Shown piece after piece: positions 16,592-26,159 of a stretch of DNA of 64,000 nt. A model generated the notes under the pieces. It was given only the letters and a program-made list of their open reading frames with translations, did not search any database and was not told the origin of the DNA. Source of the DNA: Flavobacteriaceae bacterium EG-1 (GTDB taxonomy: Bacteria; Bacteroidota; Bacteroidia; Flavobacteriales; Flavobacteriaceae); NCBI RefSeq assembly GCF_009649685.1, contig NZ_WJPK01000002.1, positions 226,202 to 290,201 on the forward strand, given 5' to 3'. The translations under genes and the position numbers were made by a program. Positions within the stretch are counted from its first letter, which is position 1. Every line of letters starts with the position of its first letter.

Positions 16592-18919
16592 ATGAAACCA
16601 ACCTCATCCTATTCTATTTTAAAAATAGCAATGGCTATTTTATCGCTAACTTTTTTTATCTCATGTAAAATAGATTCAAAAAAGAAAGACAAAGAAGTTG
16701 TTGAAGTTAGCCCAGTAGACAAAGTATACCCTCATTTAGATTCTGAAAATTCGCGTTGGTTTTTCTTTTCCTCCGCAAGCCGACCTTTTGGCATGGTAAA
16801 CCTTAGCCCAGATACTGAAGTTGACGGCGCTTGGGGAAGTGGATACCGGTACAAAGTAGATACCATACATGGGTTTAGTCATATTCATGCTTGGCAACTA
16901 TCTGGACTTTCGGTACTGCCAGTAACTATTTCAGATAAAAATCAAACTTCTATATTCAAAGATTTTAAATCTAAATTTAATCATGAAACCGAAAAAGTGG
17001 CTCCCGGTTATCATTATGTTGAATTAGAACGTTATGGTATATCAGCAGAACTTACAAGCACCAAAAGAGTAGGACTTCATAAGTATGAATTTCCCAAGAA
17101 TAAAACTGCAGCAATACTCTTCAATTTAAATGGTATGCTAGGCCCTAATGCAAATTTGGAAGGTCTTCTTACTAAAATAAGTGATAACAATTTAACAGGC
17201 GAACTAGTTTTAGAAAAAACACGAAGAAGACCAAAAGCAACCAAATTATATTTTAACATTGAATTAAATACCAATATTAATTCCATAGATAAAGATTCTG
17301 AAACTGGAAACTATTTGGCAACACTTGTAAAACCAAACAAACCTGTTTTAATGAAAGTAGGCATTTCATACACGTCCATTGAAAATGCAAAAAACAATAT
17401 TTCATCGGAATTATCGCATTGGGAATTTGATGAAATAGTTTCCGATTCTAAAACCGAATGGAATACAATGTTGAGCAAAATAGAGGTTAAAGGCGGTACC
17501 GAAAAAGCTCAGCGTAGATTTTATACTGACTTATGGCATGCTTTACAAGGTCGTAGAATTATTAGTGATGTGAATGGAGCCTATCCTGACAACACTGGTG
17601 AACACTTTAGAATAGGCCAAATACCACTTGACGAAACAGGCAAGCCAATATTCAACCATTACAATTCCGATTCTTTTTGGGGTGCACAATGGACTATAAA
17701 TACCCTATGGGGGTTAGTGTATCCTGAAATTATGGACGAATTTGTTCAGTCATTACTTCAATATTACAAAGATGGTGGACTTATTCCTCGTGGGCCATCT
17801 GGAGGCAATTACACCTATGTAATGACGGGGTCTTCCTCTACTCCTTTTGTTGTTAGTGCCATACAAAAAGGTATTATAAAAGATAATCACGAAGAACTTT
17901 ATCAAGCCCTAAAAAAGAACCACATGCCCGGAGGCATTATGGAAAAATCTGGCTATGAACACAACACAGCATTAGGTGGTGGCTTAAAATACTATATTAA
18001 AGATGGATATGTACCCTACCCTATTCCTGAAGGACGCTTTGGCTTGCATCAATCAGGTGCAAGTCTAACTATGGAATATGCGTACCAAGATTGGACTTTA
18101 GCACAATTAGCAAAAAAACTTGGACATACTAGAGATTATGATTATTTCATCAAAAGATCTAATAATTATGCTAACATTTTTGACAAAGAAATTGGGTGGA
18201 TGCATCCAAAAGATGTTAATGGTAAATGGTCAGATAATTTTAGTCCGTATGAACATGAACACGGTTTTATAGAATCAAATGGCGCACAATCTACATGGTT
18301 TGTTCCACATGATCTTAAGGGCTTAGCTGAATTAATGGGTGGTAAAGAAAAAGCTGTGGAAAAATTAAACTATCAATTTGAAACTGCAGAAAAACTAGGT
18401 TTCACAGCTGGCAATTCGCATTCTCAAGAGCTTCATCCTGAATATCGAGAAATTCCTATAAACTATGGCAATCAACCCTCTATGCAGACCGCTTTTATTT
18501 TTAACCACCTAGACCGCCCTGATTTAACTCAATATTGGTCTCGTAAAGTAATTGAAAAGGCATATAGTGGCTTAAGTACCTCTACAGGATATAATGGTGA
18601 TGAAGATCAAGGTCTTATGGGTAGCTTAGCTGTATTATTAAAAACTGGACTTTTTCAAATGAATGGTGGCACCGAAGAAAACCCAAATTATGAGATAGGA
18701 AGCCCTATTTTTGATCAGGTTACAATCCATTTAAATAACGATTATTACCCTGGTGATAAAATTCAAATAAAAACAGTTAATAATAGTGATGAAAATATTT
18801 ATATCAATAAAATAAAATGGCAAAACAACCCACATGAAATGTTTTACTTAAATCACAACCAACTTATTAATGGCGGAACATTAGAATTAGAAATGACTTC
18901 TAAAAATCCGAGAAAATAA
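16592..18919 (+). CDS. GH92 alpha-mannosidase, lipoprotein
   Basis: The 775-residue protein has a lipobox (FFISC) near residue 25 and the full GH92 fold: an N-terminal beta-sandwich with RPFGMVNLSPDT and GFSHIHAWQLSG, then an alpha/alpha barrel with LWHALQGRR and DSFWGAQWTINTLWGL. Glu561 in HGFIESNG corresponds to the general acid, and Asp670 and Asp672 in NGDEDQG to the base pair; the 109-residue spacing equals that of Glu533/Asp642/Asp644 which I recall for Bt3990. GH92 enzymes are calcium-dependent, inverting exo-alpha-mannosidases. Here it should trim mannose in the periplasm or at the surface after desulfation. No endo-mannanase (GH76, GH99) is encoded nearby, so endo-cleavage would have to come from elsewhere. 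Confidence 0.9.
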   Translation: MKPTSSYSILKIAMAILSLTFFISCKIDSKKKDKEVVEVSPVDKVYPHLDSENSRWFFFSSASRPFGMVNLSPDTEVDGAWGSGYRYKVDTIHGFSHIHAWQLSGLSVLPVTISDKNQTSIFKDFKSKFNHETEKVAPGYHYVELERYGISAELTSTKRVGLHKYEFPKNKTAAILFNLNGMLGPNANLEGLLTKISDNNLTGELVLEKTRRRPKATKLYFNIELNTNINSIDKDSETGNYLATLVKPNKPVLMKVGISYTSIENAKNNISSELSHWEFDEIVSDSKTEWNTMLSKIEVKGGTEKAQRRFYTDLWHALQGRRIISDVNGAYPDNTGEHFRIGQIPLDETGKPIFNHYNSDSFWGAQWTINTLWGLVYPEIMDEFVQSLLQYYKDGGLIPRGPSGGNYTYVMTGSSSTPFVVSAIQKGIIKDNHEELYQALKKNHMPGGIMEKSGYEHNTALGGGLKYYIKDGYVPYPIPEGRFGLHQSGASLTMEYAYQDWTLAQLAKKLGHTRDYDYFIKRSNNYANIFDKEIGWMHPKDVNGKWSDNFSPYEHEHGFIESNGAQSTWFVPHDLKGLAELMGGKEKAVEKLNYQFETAEKLGFTAGNSHSQELHPEYREIPINYGNQPSMQTAFIFNHLDRPDLTQYWSRKVIEKAYSGLSTSTGYNGDEDQGLMGSLAVLLKTGLFQMNGGTEENPNYEIGSPIFDQVTIHLNNDYYPGDKIQIKTVNNSDENIYINKIKWQNNPHEMFYLNHNQLINGGTLELEMTSKNPRK

Positions 18920-19005
18920 TATTTTAATAGTTGGTTTATTATTTAATTAAATTTTAATCGCCATTAAAAGACATTTACGAATAGATTAAAATTCAAAATT
19001 ATTAA

Positions 19006-22000
19006 ATGCAAATTAAGGGCATCATAAAAAGTATTTTTCTAGGTGTAATGCTACTCCTTGTTAGCATTCAACTTAAAGCCCAAAATATTAAGTTTCAGCA
19101 CTACACAGATAATGATGGACTTACTCACAATGCAGTGCGGCACATTTTACAGGACGAAAACGGCTTCTTATGGCTAGGAACTTTTTCAGGACTTAACCGT
19201 TTTGATGGTTTTGAATTTAAAAGTTACACCACCTCATCAGAAACAACTAATGCTATCCAGAATGATGATATTACTGCATTAGAATTTGATACCGGATCAA
19301 ATATTCTTTGGATAGGTACTCGTAATGGCCTTACTAGGTTCAATATGACAACAAATAATTTCAAAACCTTCTTACCCGACCAAAGCAATCCTAACACAAT
19401 ACAAGATCACGAAATACGAGCTGTTCATGTTGATCGATTTAAACGAGTATGGGTGGGCACAAGAGACAAAGGGGTATTTGTTTATTATCCTAAACTAAAC
19501 TCATTTGAAAAAATTGAATTGCCGAATTTCTCTTATATCAAAGAAATATTTGAAGACTCTAAAGGTTATATTTGGATTGGCAGTTATAAGGATAACGGAA
19601 TTGTAAAAATTACATTAGACGAACAAGGCAACATTGCATCCACAATTGAATTTAACTTAACAATACCCAATTCAACAGAGCTTAACCCTTACGTGAATTT
19701 TATTTATGAAAATGATAATTCCGATATATTTATTGGCACACGTGCAGGTCTATACAAACTCAACACACTAAGCAACAAATTCGAAAATCTGTACATTGAT
19801 GATGTTTCAATGCGAGACAAACTAGGACCCCATTTTACCTCAATAGCACAAGCCCCTGATGGAAAATATTGGCTTGGAACATTAGGCGGAATATTGGTAA
19901 CAGAAAAACTTGAAAACATTGCTATTCAAGAGTTTTCATTATTCTATTCTGAACTTTCCGATGATAATTCTTTAGTTGACGACCTAGTATCTTCATTATT
20001 TTTTGATGCATCTGGCGTACTATGGATAGGCACTGAAGATGGTTTAGATAAATTTGATCCGTTTGAGAATCAATTTAAAACTAACAAAGAAATTTCAAAA
20101 TACATTCAAAATCAAATTCCAAGAATAAGAGGATTTGCTAAGACCTATGACGATAAGTTAATTGTAGCCACTAGGCATAACGGACTATTTATTTACGACA
20201 ATGGGCATTATTCCCCACTTTATAACAAGCAAAAAGATATCGCTAGCATATATTCATTTGATGGAAAAAAGTTCTTTTGTGGGCTTTGGAATGGTGAAAT
20301 ATTGATTTACGATTACCTCAAAAATAAATCTAAAAAACACAATATCGGATTCCAAAAATCTCCTGTTTTGGCATTTGCAAAAATTGGTAAAAATAAATTA
20401 CTGATTGGATCTCACGGCGAAGGGGTTTTAGCCGTTAATGCAAACTCTTTTAAACCCATAGAATTTGCTGGAACAAAAATCGTCGACAATGAAATTAATA
20501 AAATAGTTACGGACAATAATGGTAAAATTTGGTTTGCAACTCAAGCAGGTGTTTATTTATACGACCCTTTTTCGGAACAAGCCAAAACCTATAAAACTCA
20601 CCTAGAAAAGAATAAGGGTTTATCACATAGCAATGTTAGCGATTTAACAATTGATGCAAATAAAAATATATGGGCTGCAACCAGAAATGGCTTAAATTAT
20701 TATGACAAACAAAGTGATAATTTTACTGCATACAATGTACCTACAGAATTACAAAACAAATGGATTACAGATCTATTTGCCGATGGTAATGGAAGTTTGT
20801 GGTTAAATGTTAACAACAATCAAGTTGCACGTTACAACACCGCTACGAAAACCGCTAAAACGTACCATACCAATAGTGGAAACCGATTAGATGTATTTAG
20901 TTTAAGCGGATTTTATTATTCAGATGATGAAGTTTTTTTAGGAGGTAAAAATGGCGTAATTTCTTTTTCGCCACAAACTTTATTAGATAACAACTATGCA
21001 CCCAAACCTATAATTACCAATATTAGAATTCAAAATAAAGAAATTGAAATTGGCAGCCAATTAAATGGCCAACAAATACTTAAAGAAGACATTAATGAAA
21101 GTCGAGCACTTGAATTGAATAATGATAATAAGAACTTTGCTCTTACATTCACTAGTCCATCATACATTAACGAACGATTTAATAAATACAGTTATATTCT
21201 TGAAGGTTTTGATGAATCTTGGAACACTGTAGATGTTAAACAACGAACCGTACAATACACTAATCTTTTTTTTGGAGATTATACTTTTAAAATAAAAGCA
21301 ATGAATAGCAATGGGGTATGGAGCGACACCGCTTCCTACAACATAAAAATTCTACCTCCATTTTGGCTCACATACAAAGCATTAGCACTGCTATTAGTAG
21401 CATTATCGGTACTTTTCTATTTTGTTCGAAGACAAATTAAAATTAGAATTAAGTTGAAAGAACAACTGTTAATGGAAAAGGTAAAACGCGAACGAGATGA
21501 AAAATTAAGCAACGAAAAACTTAGATTCTTTACTAATATTTCACATGAATTAAGAACACCTCTAACGCTTATACTAGGACCAGTAAAACAATTAATTGAG
21601 GAAGGACGTGAAACTAACAATTCTTTTCAAAATGCAAAATTTGACCTCATCAATCGAAATGCTAACAGACTATTAAACCTTGTAAATCAAGTGCTAGATT
21701 TTAGAAAATCTCAAGCAGATGAATTAAATCTTAAGGTTTCGCAAACAGATATTTTAACACGAACCAAAGTAACTTTTGATTCCTTTCAAGAATTGGCGGA
21801 AAATAAAAAAATTCAGTTCAACTTTATTTCAGAAAACAAAGAATTAGAAGGCTATTTAGACCGTGATAAGTACGACAAAATACTATACAACTTATTGTCA
21901 AACGCGTTTAAATTCACCCACAAATATGGCAATGTAGATGTTTTTCTTTCCAAGCATAGTGCTAAAAATCGAACATTTTTAAAATTAGAAGTAAGCGATA

Positions 22001-23055
22001 GCGGTATAGGAATTCCTTTAGCTAGCCAAGAAAAAATATTTAACCGCTTCTATCAAGCTAAAAATAGTAAAGAGAACAATACAGGTTCGGGTATTGGCCT
22101 ATCATTAGTTAACGCTTTGATAGAATTACATAAAGGTTCAATAACAGTAAAAAGCACACCAGGACAAGGGAGTATTTTCATTGTTAAAATTCCAATAGAA
22201 CGAATTAATTATGATGATAATGAGGTTTTTGAATATGAAAAAAACCAAGAATTCGAGGAGTCACCGCAATTATTAACTGCCAAGAAAATAATTCAAAATA
22301 CTGAAATAAAAGAGCGTATTTTAATTATAGAAGACAATACTGAATTACGGAATTACTTGGTTGATTATTTATCTGATTATTACAAAGTTTTTGAAGCAGA
22401 GAATGGTATAAAAGCGCTACGAATTTGCAGTCAAATAAAACCTATTGTTTGTGTTGCTGATGTAATGATGCCGATAATGAATGGGTTGGAATTTTGTAAT
22501 AAATTAAAAAATGACGCCTCCATTAGTCATATCCCAGTTATCCTATTAACCGCATTAGCCGAAAGTGACGACAAAATTAAAGGTTATAATTCTGGAGCGG
22601 ATGCATATCTTGTCAAACCTTTTAACCCCTCATTATTAAAAACACGCATCGACAATATTATAAAATCAAGAACAGCACTAAAACGAAAATTCTCAGCAGA
22701 TATTGAAAGCAACATCAAAGTGCTAACACACTCTCCTATTGACGAAGAATTTATGGTGAAAGTAAATCAGGTTATTGAGCAGAACATGAGCAATTACGAA
22801 CTTAATTCCGCTTTCTTATGTGAAGAACTAGGAGTGAGCTCATCAAAACTATATCGAAAAATAAAAGAATTAACCGACCTCTCTCCCAATGAATTTATAC
22901 GAACAATTCGCCTTAAAAAGTCTGCTCAATTATTAAAAACCAAAAATTTCAATGTTTCAGAAGTAACTTATTGTGTTGGCTTTAATGACCCCCTTTATTT
23001 CAGCAGATGTTTTAAAAAGCAATTTGGTTACCCGCCAAGTCACTTAATTAAATAA
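19006..23055 (+). CDS. Hybrid two-component system regulator (propeller sensor, kinase, receiver, AraC output)
   Basis: The 1349-residue protein combines a whole two-component pathway. After a signal peptide, residues about 30-680 hold Reg_prop propeller repeats (for example ENGFLWLGTFSGLNRFDGFE and WIGTRNGLTRFN), then a Y_Y_Y domain (about 690-780) and one membrane helix (about 785-805). The kinase has ISHELRTPLTLI with phospho-acceptor His847, and ATP-site boxes DSGIGIP and GSGIGLSLV. The receiver has Asp1152 in VADVMMPIMNG and the conserved Lys in YLVKPFN. The end is an AraC-type DNA-binding domain (SSSKLYRKIKELTDLSPNEF, GFNDPLYFSRCFKKQFGYPP). Such regulators sense oligosaccharides in the periplasm and activate the adjacent polysaccharide locus. 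It follows GH92 after 86 bases. Confidence 0.95.
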   Translation: MQIKGIIKSIFLGVMLLLVSIQLKAQNIKFQHYTDNDGLTHNAVRHILQDENGFLWLGTFSGLNRFDGFEFKSYTTSSETTNAIQNDDITALEFDTGSNILWIGTRNGLTRFNMTTNNFKTFLPDQSNPNTIQDHEIRAVHVDRFKRVWVGTRDKGVFVYYPKLNSFEKIELPNFSYIKEIFEDSKGYIWIGSYKDNGIVKITLDEQGNIASTIEFNLTIPNSTELNPYVNFIYENDNSDIFIGTRAGLYKLNTLSNKFENLYIDDVSMRDKLGPHFTSIAQAPDGKYWLGTLGGILVTEKLENIAIQEFSLFYSELSDDNSLVDDLVSSLFFDASGVLWIGTEDGLDKFDPFENQFKTNKEISKYIQNQIPRIRGFAKTYDDKLIVATRHNGLFIYDNGHYSPLYNKQKDIASIYSFDGKKFFCGLWNGEILIYDYLKNKSKKHNIGFQKSPVLAFAKIGKNKLLIGSHGEGVLAVNANSFKPIEFAGTKIVDNEINKIVTDNNGKIWFATQAGVYLYDPFSEQAKTYKTHLEKNKGLSHSNVSDLTIDANKNIWAATRNGLNYYDKQSDNFTAYNVPTELQNKWITDLFADGNGSLWLNVNNNQVARYNTATKTAKTYHTNSGNRLDVFSLSGFYYSDDEVFLGGKNGVISFSPQTLLDNNYAPKPIITNIRIQNKEIEIGSQLNGQQILKEDINESRALELNNDNKNFALTFTSPSYINERFNKYSYILEGFDESWNTVDVKQRTVQYTNLFFGDYTFKIKAMNSNGVWSDTASYNIKILPPFWLTYKALALLLVALSVLFYFVRRQIKIRIKLKEQLLMEKVKRERDEKLSNEKLRFFTNISHELRTPLTLILGPVKQLIEEGRETNNSFQNAKFDLINRNANRLLNLVNQVLDFRKSQADELNLKVSQTDILTRTKVTFDSFQELAENKKIQFNFISENKELEGYLDRDKYDKILYNLLSNAFKFTHKYGNVDVFLSKHSAKNRTFLKLEVSDSGIGIPLASQEKIFNRFYQAKNSKENNTGSGIGLSLVNALIELHKGSITVKSTPGQGSIFIVKIPIERINYDDNEVFEYEKNQEFEESPQLLTAKKIIQNTEIKERILIIEDNTELRNYLVDYLSDYYKVFEAENGIKALRICSQIKPIVCVADVMMPIMNGLEFCNKLKNDASISHIPVILLTALAESDDKIKGYNSGADAYLVKPFNPSLLKTRIDNIIKSRTALKRKFSADIESNIKVLTHSPIDEEFMVKVNQVIEQNMSNYELNSAFLCEELGVSSSKLYRKIKELTDLSPNEFIRTIRLKKSAQLLKTKNFNVSEVTYCVGFNDPLYFSRCFKKQFGYPPSHLIK

Positions 23056-23062
23056 TTTAAAC

Positions 23063-23087
23063 AAACAATTCTACGATTCTATTGTTT
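23063..23087. terminator. Bidirectional hairpin between convergent genes
   Basis: AAACAAT (23063-23069) and ATTGTTT (23081-23087) are perfect 7-base arms around an 11-base loop, between the regulator stop (23055) and the end of the minus-strand gene. The right arm overlaps the last codons of that gene. A shared weak terminator is the simplest reading. Confidence 0.4.
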
Positions 23088-25937
23088 ATAGATTAAATGA
23101 CGTTCAGTAAGATCACCTATTTGCACTAAAGCTATATAATAACCTGAATTTAAATCATTTAAATCTATTTGATTATCCGAATTACTTACTTTTTTTCGCT
23201 TAACAAAATCACCATCCATTCCGAAAATATTTATCATTCCAATAGTACCCAAAGGCAATACATTAGCATCAACATTTAACACATCAATAACCGGATTTGG
23301 GTATATTCCAATTATACTATTCTCTGTAGCAGTGTCAGCCAAGTCAGTTTCTTCTTCCTTTTCTTCAACTATATCAAGTACGCCACCATCTGCCGCCCAA
23401 ATGATTGCCTCTTTCATCATAGTTCTAAATTTAGCATCACTTTTATAATCTTTAGAATTATGTCCTAATGCTGTATAGAAAGAACGACCACCATCATATT
23501 CCTTATACCAAGTAACAGGTCTTGCAGCATCGTATGTATTTGCACCAGTAGTTCGCACTTGTAACAAATCTACATTACCATTATACAAATAACCACCATT
23601 ACGTTCCCAGTAGTAATACTCATCGTTTTTATGCCATTCTGTAGCACCTAAATGAGCAACTGCTGAATGCTCACCTACCACATCAATTATTCCACTAAAA
23701 TTACTAGAAGTATGATATGGAGAGACCTGTACGACGGCCCCAACCAAATCATTATACCAACTCCAACTTCCACTTCTATAAGTGTCCGTTGCCGAATGCA
23801 CCCCAACAAAGCCACCACCATTTTGTATATAAGATTCGAAAGCCTTCTCTTCAGATGCCGTTAGAATTTTATCTCCGGTAGTATTCATCCAAATTACAAC
23901 ATCATAATTTGCTAAGTTTTCATTAGTAAAGACATCACTAGTTTGTGAATCAGCAACTACCCAATTAAGTTCTTTTCCAAATTCATTCACCATATCTATG
24001 CCCGCTTGAATTGAAGAATGTCTAAACTCACCCGTTTCATGATAGACCAATACATGTACTTTTTGTTCTTCTTCAATAACTTCCTCTGGTTCAATTGTTG
24101 TTGATATAGTACTCGTTCCGTTTACTACAATTATTTTATCCCCAAATACTTCCGCAATTGGCTCTATAACTTGTAACGGTAATTTGCAACGATCGGACCA
24201 TGTATCTGTTGCGACATCATATTCAATAATATCCTTAAGTGTATTTCCCCCACTCTTTCCGCCAACTATTATTATTCTATTATTGTGAACTATTGTTCCA
24301 GATTGAAAATTTGAACGCACACTTGGTAGATTAGCTTTACTAATCCAGGTATTACTTTCAGGATTGTATTCATCTAAAAAACTCTGATTTGGAATACTAT
24401 CAGCAAGTACACTTTCTCCTCCTATAGCATAAATTTTATCACCAACAGTTGCAGCACTAAGAGAACTTCTAGAATTTGGAAGATCTGCAGCCAATTGCCA
24501 ACCAGCCGCCACATCATTTACATTTAAAACCAAATGCTCGCTTAAGCTAGTTTCACTATCCGACATTAGTCCTCCGAAATAATGCACCTCACTATTAAAA
24601 AATGCAGCCGCACCTGCAGAACGCGCACTAGGTAACTGCGGACCCATGGACCAAGTATTGGTACTCGTATTGTATACTTGAACGATGTTTGTAGCGGTAG
24701 CAAGGGAGTCATTTTTAATACCTGCGATAAGCCAAATTTCATCATTAACAGCTACAGTAGCCATTTCTGACACAGCAGTAGGCATTGAATTTACTTCTGA
24801 CCAAATATCGTTCGTTGCATCGTACACTTCGGTAACTGACGAAATTATTGAATCTGACACGGCGCTTGTAAATACAAATAACTTATTCTCTATTTTTACA
24901 CGTTGCGAATTATACTTTTCATTAGAAGAATTGGCAAGATTACTCCAAACACATTCTTCTGGAAAAACCACAATTTCTTCTCCAAAAATTTCAATGGCAG
25001 AAACCTTTGGTTGGTTTACAGTAGCACCGAAATCTATATTCAACACACTATCAACTACAGTTGTAGTATACGTTTTTATTAGTGCAGTCATCGGTGCCGC
25101 TTCTGCACTCAAATCGAAATCAACAATTATTTCTTCTCCTTCTATCGATGCATTAAAAACACGCTTACCTAATCCAGCCTCACCTCCATTGGTTGCACCC
25201 CAATAAATCTCAGCAAAATGTAAATTTATTTCATATTGCCCATTTGCAACTGGAATATTGTATCCAAAATTTTGCAAACTACCATTTGTAGTACGTTCAG
25301 TTTTATAAATGGAATCATTTGATGTTTCAAAAACATCTACAATATTATTATTTGCATAGGATTTACTACTGCCAACAAATAAAGTATCTGCAATAAATTG
25401 AATTGAATCATTAAACATTACGGCTGGACCACCACTATTTATTCTTAACTCGAAAGCCGGAATTACTACTTGGGTTCTTTCTAGTATTTCAAAATTTACG
25501 GTCAACGAATCTCCTGATGTTCCCGTTCCATTATCTTGGTTAAAAGCTGTTGCAGTTAATGTATTTACTCCAAAATCGGGAGTCCATGGTCGGTAGTCAT
25601 CATCATCATTTGCGCCAATTGCATATTCTGGAAGATTTTCGGTATGGTAATTTTTCACAGACTGATAGTCGAAAACAACACTTTGTGTTAACGAATCAAC
25701 CTCCGCTCTTATATTTAGATTTGTAGTACCAATTTCTTCAAGTATAAATATTGAACCCTCTGTAATTTCTGCTATATCTTCATCAGTATCTGCATTAACA
25801 AGCACAAAAGATAACACGTTCGGTGCAACAATTTCTACTATACTATCTTGTTCTAAGGGAATTTCTTGTGAGATAACATTTTGACAGATACAAAATATTG
25901 CAAGTGCCATAGTATACTTTAAAAGTACGTTTTTCAT
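23079..25937 (-). CDS. Secreted multidomain protein: malectin-like, kelch propeller, ThuA-like, T9SS tail
   Basis: The 952-residue protein has a signal peptide (MKNVLLKYTMALAIFCICQN). About residues 155-320 form a malectin-like carbohydrate-binding domain (FELRINSGG, YEINLHFAEIYWGAT, LNIDFGATVNQPKVSAIEI). Residues about 330-610 are kelch repeats (WSMGPQLPSARSAGAAAFF, DKIYAIGGE, RIIIVGGKSGG). Residues about 635-880 are a ThuA-like glutamine-amidotransferase-fold domain (HVLVYHETGEFRHSSI, GGGFVGVHSATDTY, GRSFYTALGHN). The C-terminus is a T9SS sorting domain (IGIYPNPVIDVLNVDAN) ending HLIYKQ. It should be exported to the surface. ThuA-like domains often occur in sugar metabolism, but the reaction is unsettled. 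It converges on the HTCS gene with 23 bases between and is probably part of the same polysaccharide locus. Confidence 0.8.
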   Translation of the reverse strand: MKNVLLKYTMALAIFCICQNVISQEIPLEQDSIVEIVAPNVLSFVLVNADTDEDIAEITEGSIFILEEIGTTNLNIRAEVDSLTQSVVFDYQSVKNYHTENLPEYAIGANDDDDYRPWTPDFGVNTLTATAFNQDNGTGTSGDSLTVNFEILERTQVVIPAFELRINSGGPAVMFNDSIQFIADTLFVGSSKSYANNNIVDVFETSNDSIYKTERTTNGSLQNFGYNIPVANGQYEINLHFAEIYWGATNGGEAGLGKRVFNASIEGEEIIVDFDLSAEAAPMTALIKTYTTTVVDSVLNIDFGATVNQPKVSAIEIFGEEIVVFPEECVWSNLANSSNEKYNSQRVKIENKLFVFTSAVSDSIISSVTEVYDATNDIWSEVNSMPTAVSEMATVAVNDEIWLIAGIKNDSLATATNIVQVYNTSTNTWSMGPQLPSARSAGAAAFFNSEVHYFGGLMSDSETSLSEHLVLNVNDVAAGWQLAADLPNSRSSLSAATVGDKIYAIGGESVLADSIPNQSFLDEYNPESNTWISKANLPSVRSNFQSGTIVHNNRIIIVGGKSGGNTLKDIIEYDVATDTWSDRCKLPLQVIEPIAEVFGDKIIVVNGTSTISTTIEPEEVIEEEQKVHVLVYHETGEFRHSSIQAGIDMVNEFGKELNWVVADSQTSDVFTNENLANYDVVIWMNTTGDKILTASEEKAFESYIQNGGGFVGVHSATDTYRSGSWSWYNDLVGAVVQVSPYHTSSNFSGIIDVVGEHSAVAHLGATEWHKNDEYYYWERNGGYLYNGNVDLLQVRTTGANTYDAARPVTWYKEYDGGRSFYTALGHNSKDYKSDAKFRTMMKEAIIWAADGGVLDIVEEKEEETDLADTATENSIIGIYPNPVIDVLNVDANVLPLGTIGMINIFGMDGDFVKRKKVSNSDNQIDLNDLNSGYYIALVQIGDLTERHLIYKQ

Positions 25938-25971
25938 ACTAAAATAATTAAGTTCAATTCTTTGGGTGCAC

Positions 25972-25979
25972 CAAAATTA
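25972..25979 (-). promoter_or_regulatory. Promoter -7 element for the malectin/kelch/ThuA gene
   Basis: TAATTTTG on the minus strand fits TAnnTTTG exactly and lies 35 bases upstream of the start codon. No clear TTG -33 element was found at the right spacing. Confidence 0.4.
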
Positions 25980-26159
25980 GAACGAAATATTTTAATATGG
26001 AAATAAAAATTTCATAAAACCCTTTAAATTAATAATTTAAACCTGCTCACCTCTAGTGTTTATAGTATCACAAGGCCTATAAGTGCATAAAAAATAAATT
26101 TTTAATATTTTTTACTCCAATGAAAAATATAGCTTCGATTTTGAGAATATGAAACTAAT

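Noticed and set aside
16592-18919. A GH92 protein with lost catalytic residues
   Set aside because: The motif GDEDQG first seemed different from the common NDD form, but Glu561, Asp670 and Asp672 have the spacing expected for the acid and base residues, so an active enzyme is likely.
18952-18969. Hairpin TTTTAAT-CGCC-ATTAAAA upstream of the hybrid regulator
   Set aside because: The stem is short and made only of A-T pairs in a very AT-rich gap, so chance is the likely cause.
24685-25206. A 173-codon open frame on the plus strand inside the malectin/kelch/ThuA gene
   Set aside because: It lies wholly antisense to a well-supported gene, shows no recognisable domain, and its composition fits a shadow of the opposite coding frame.
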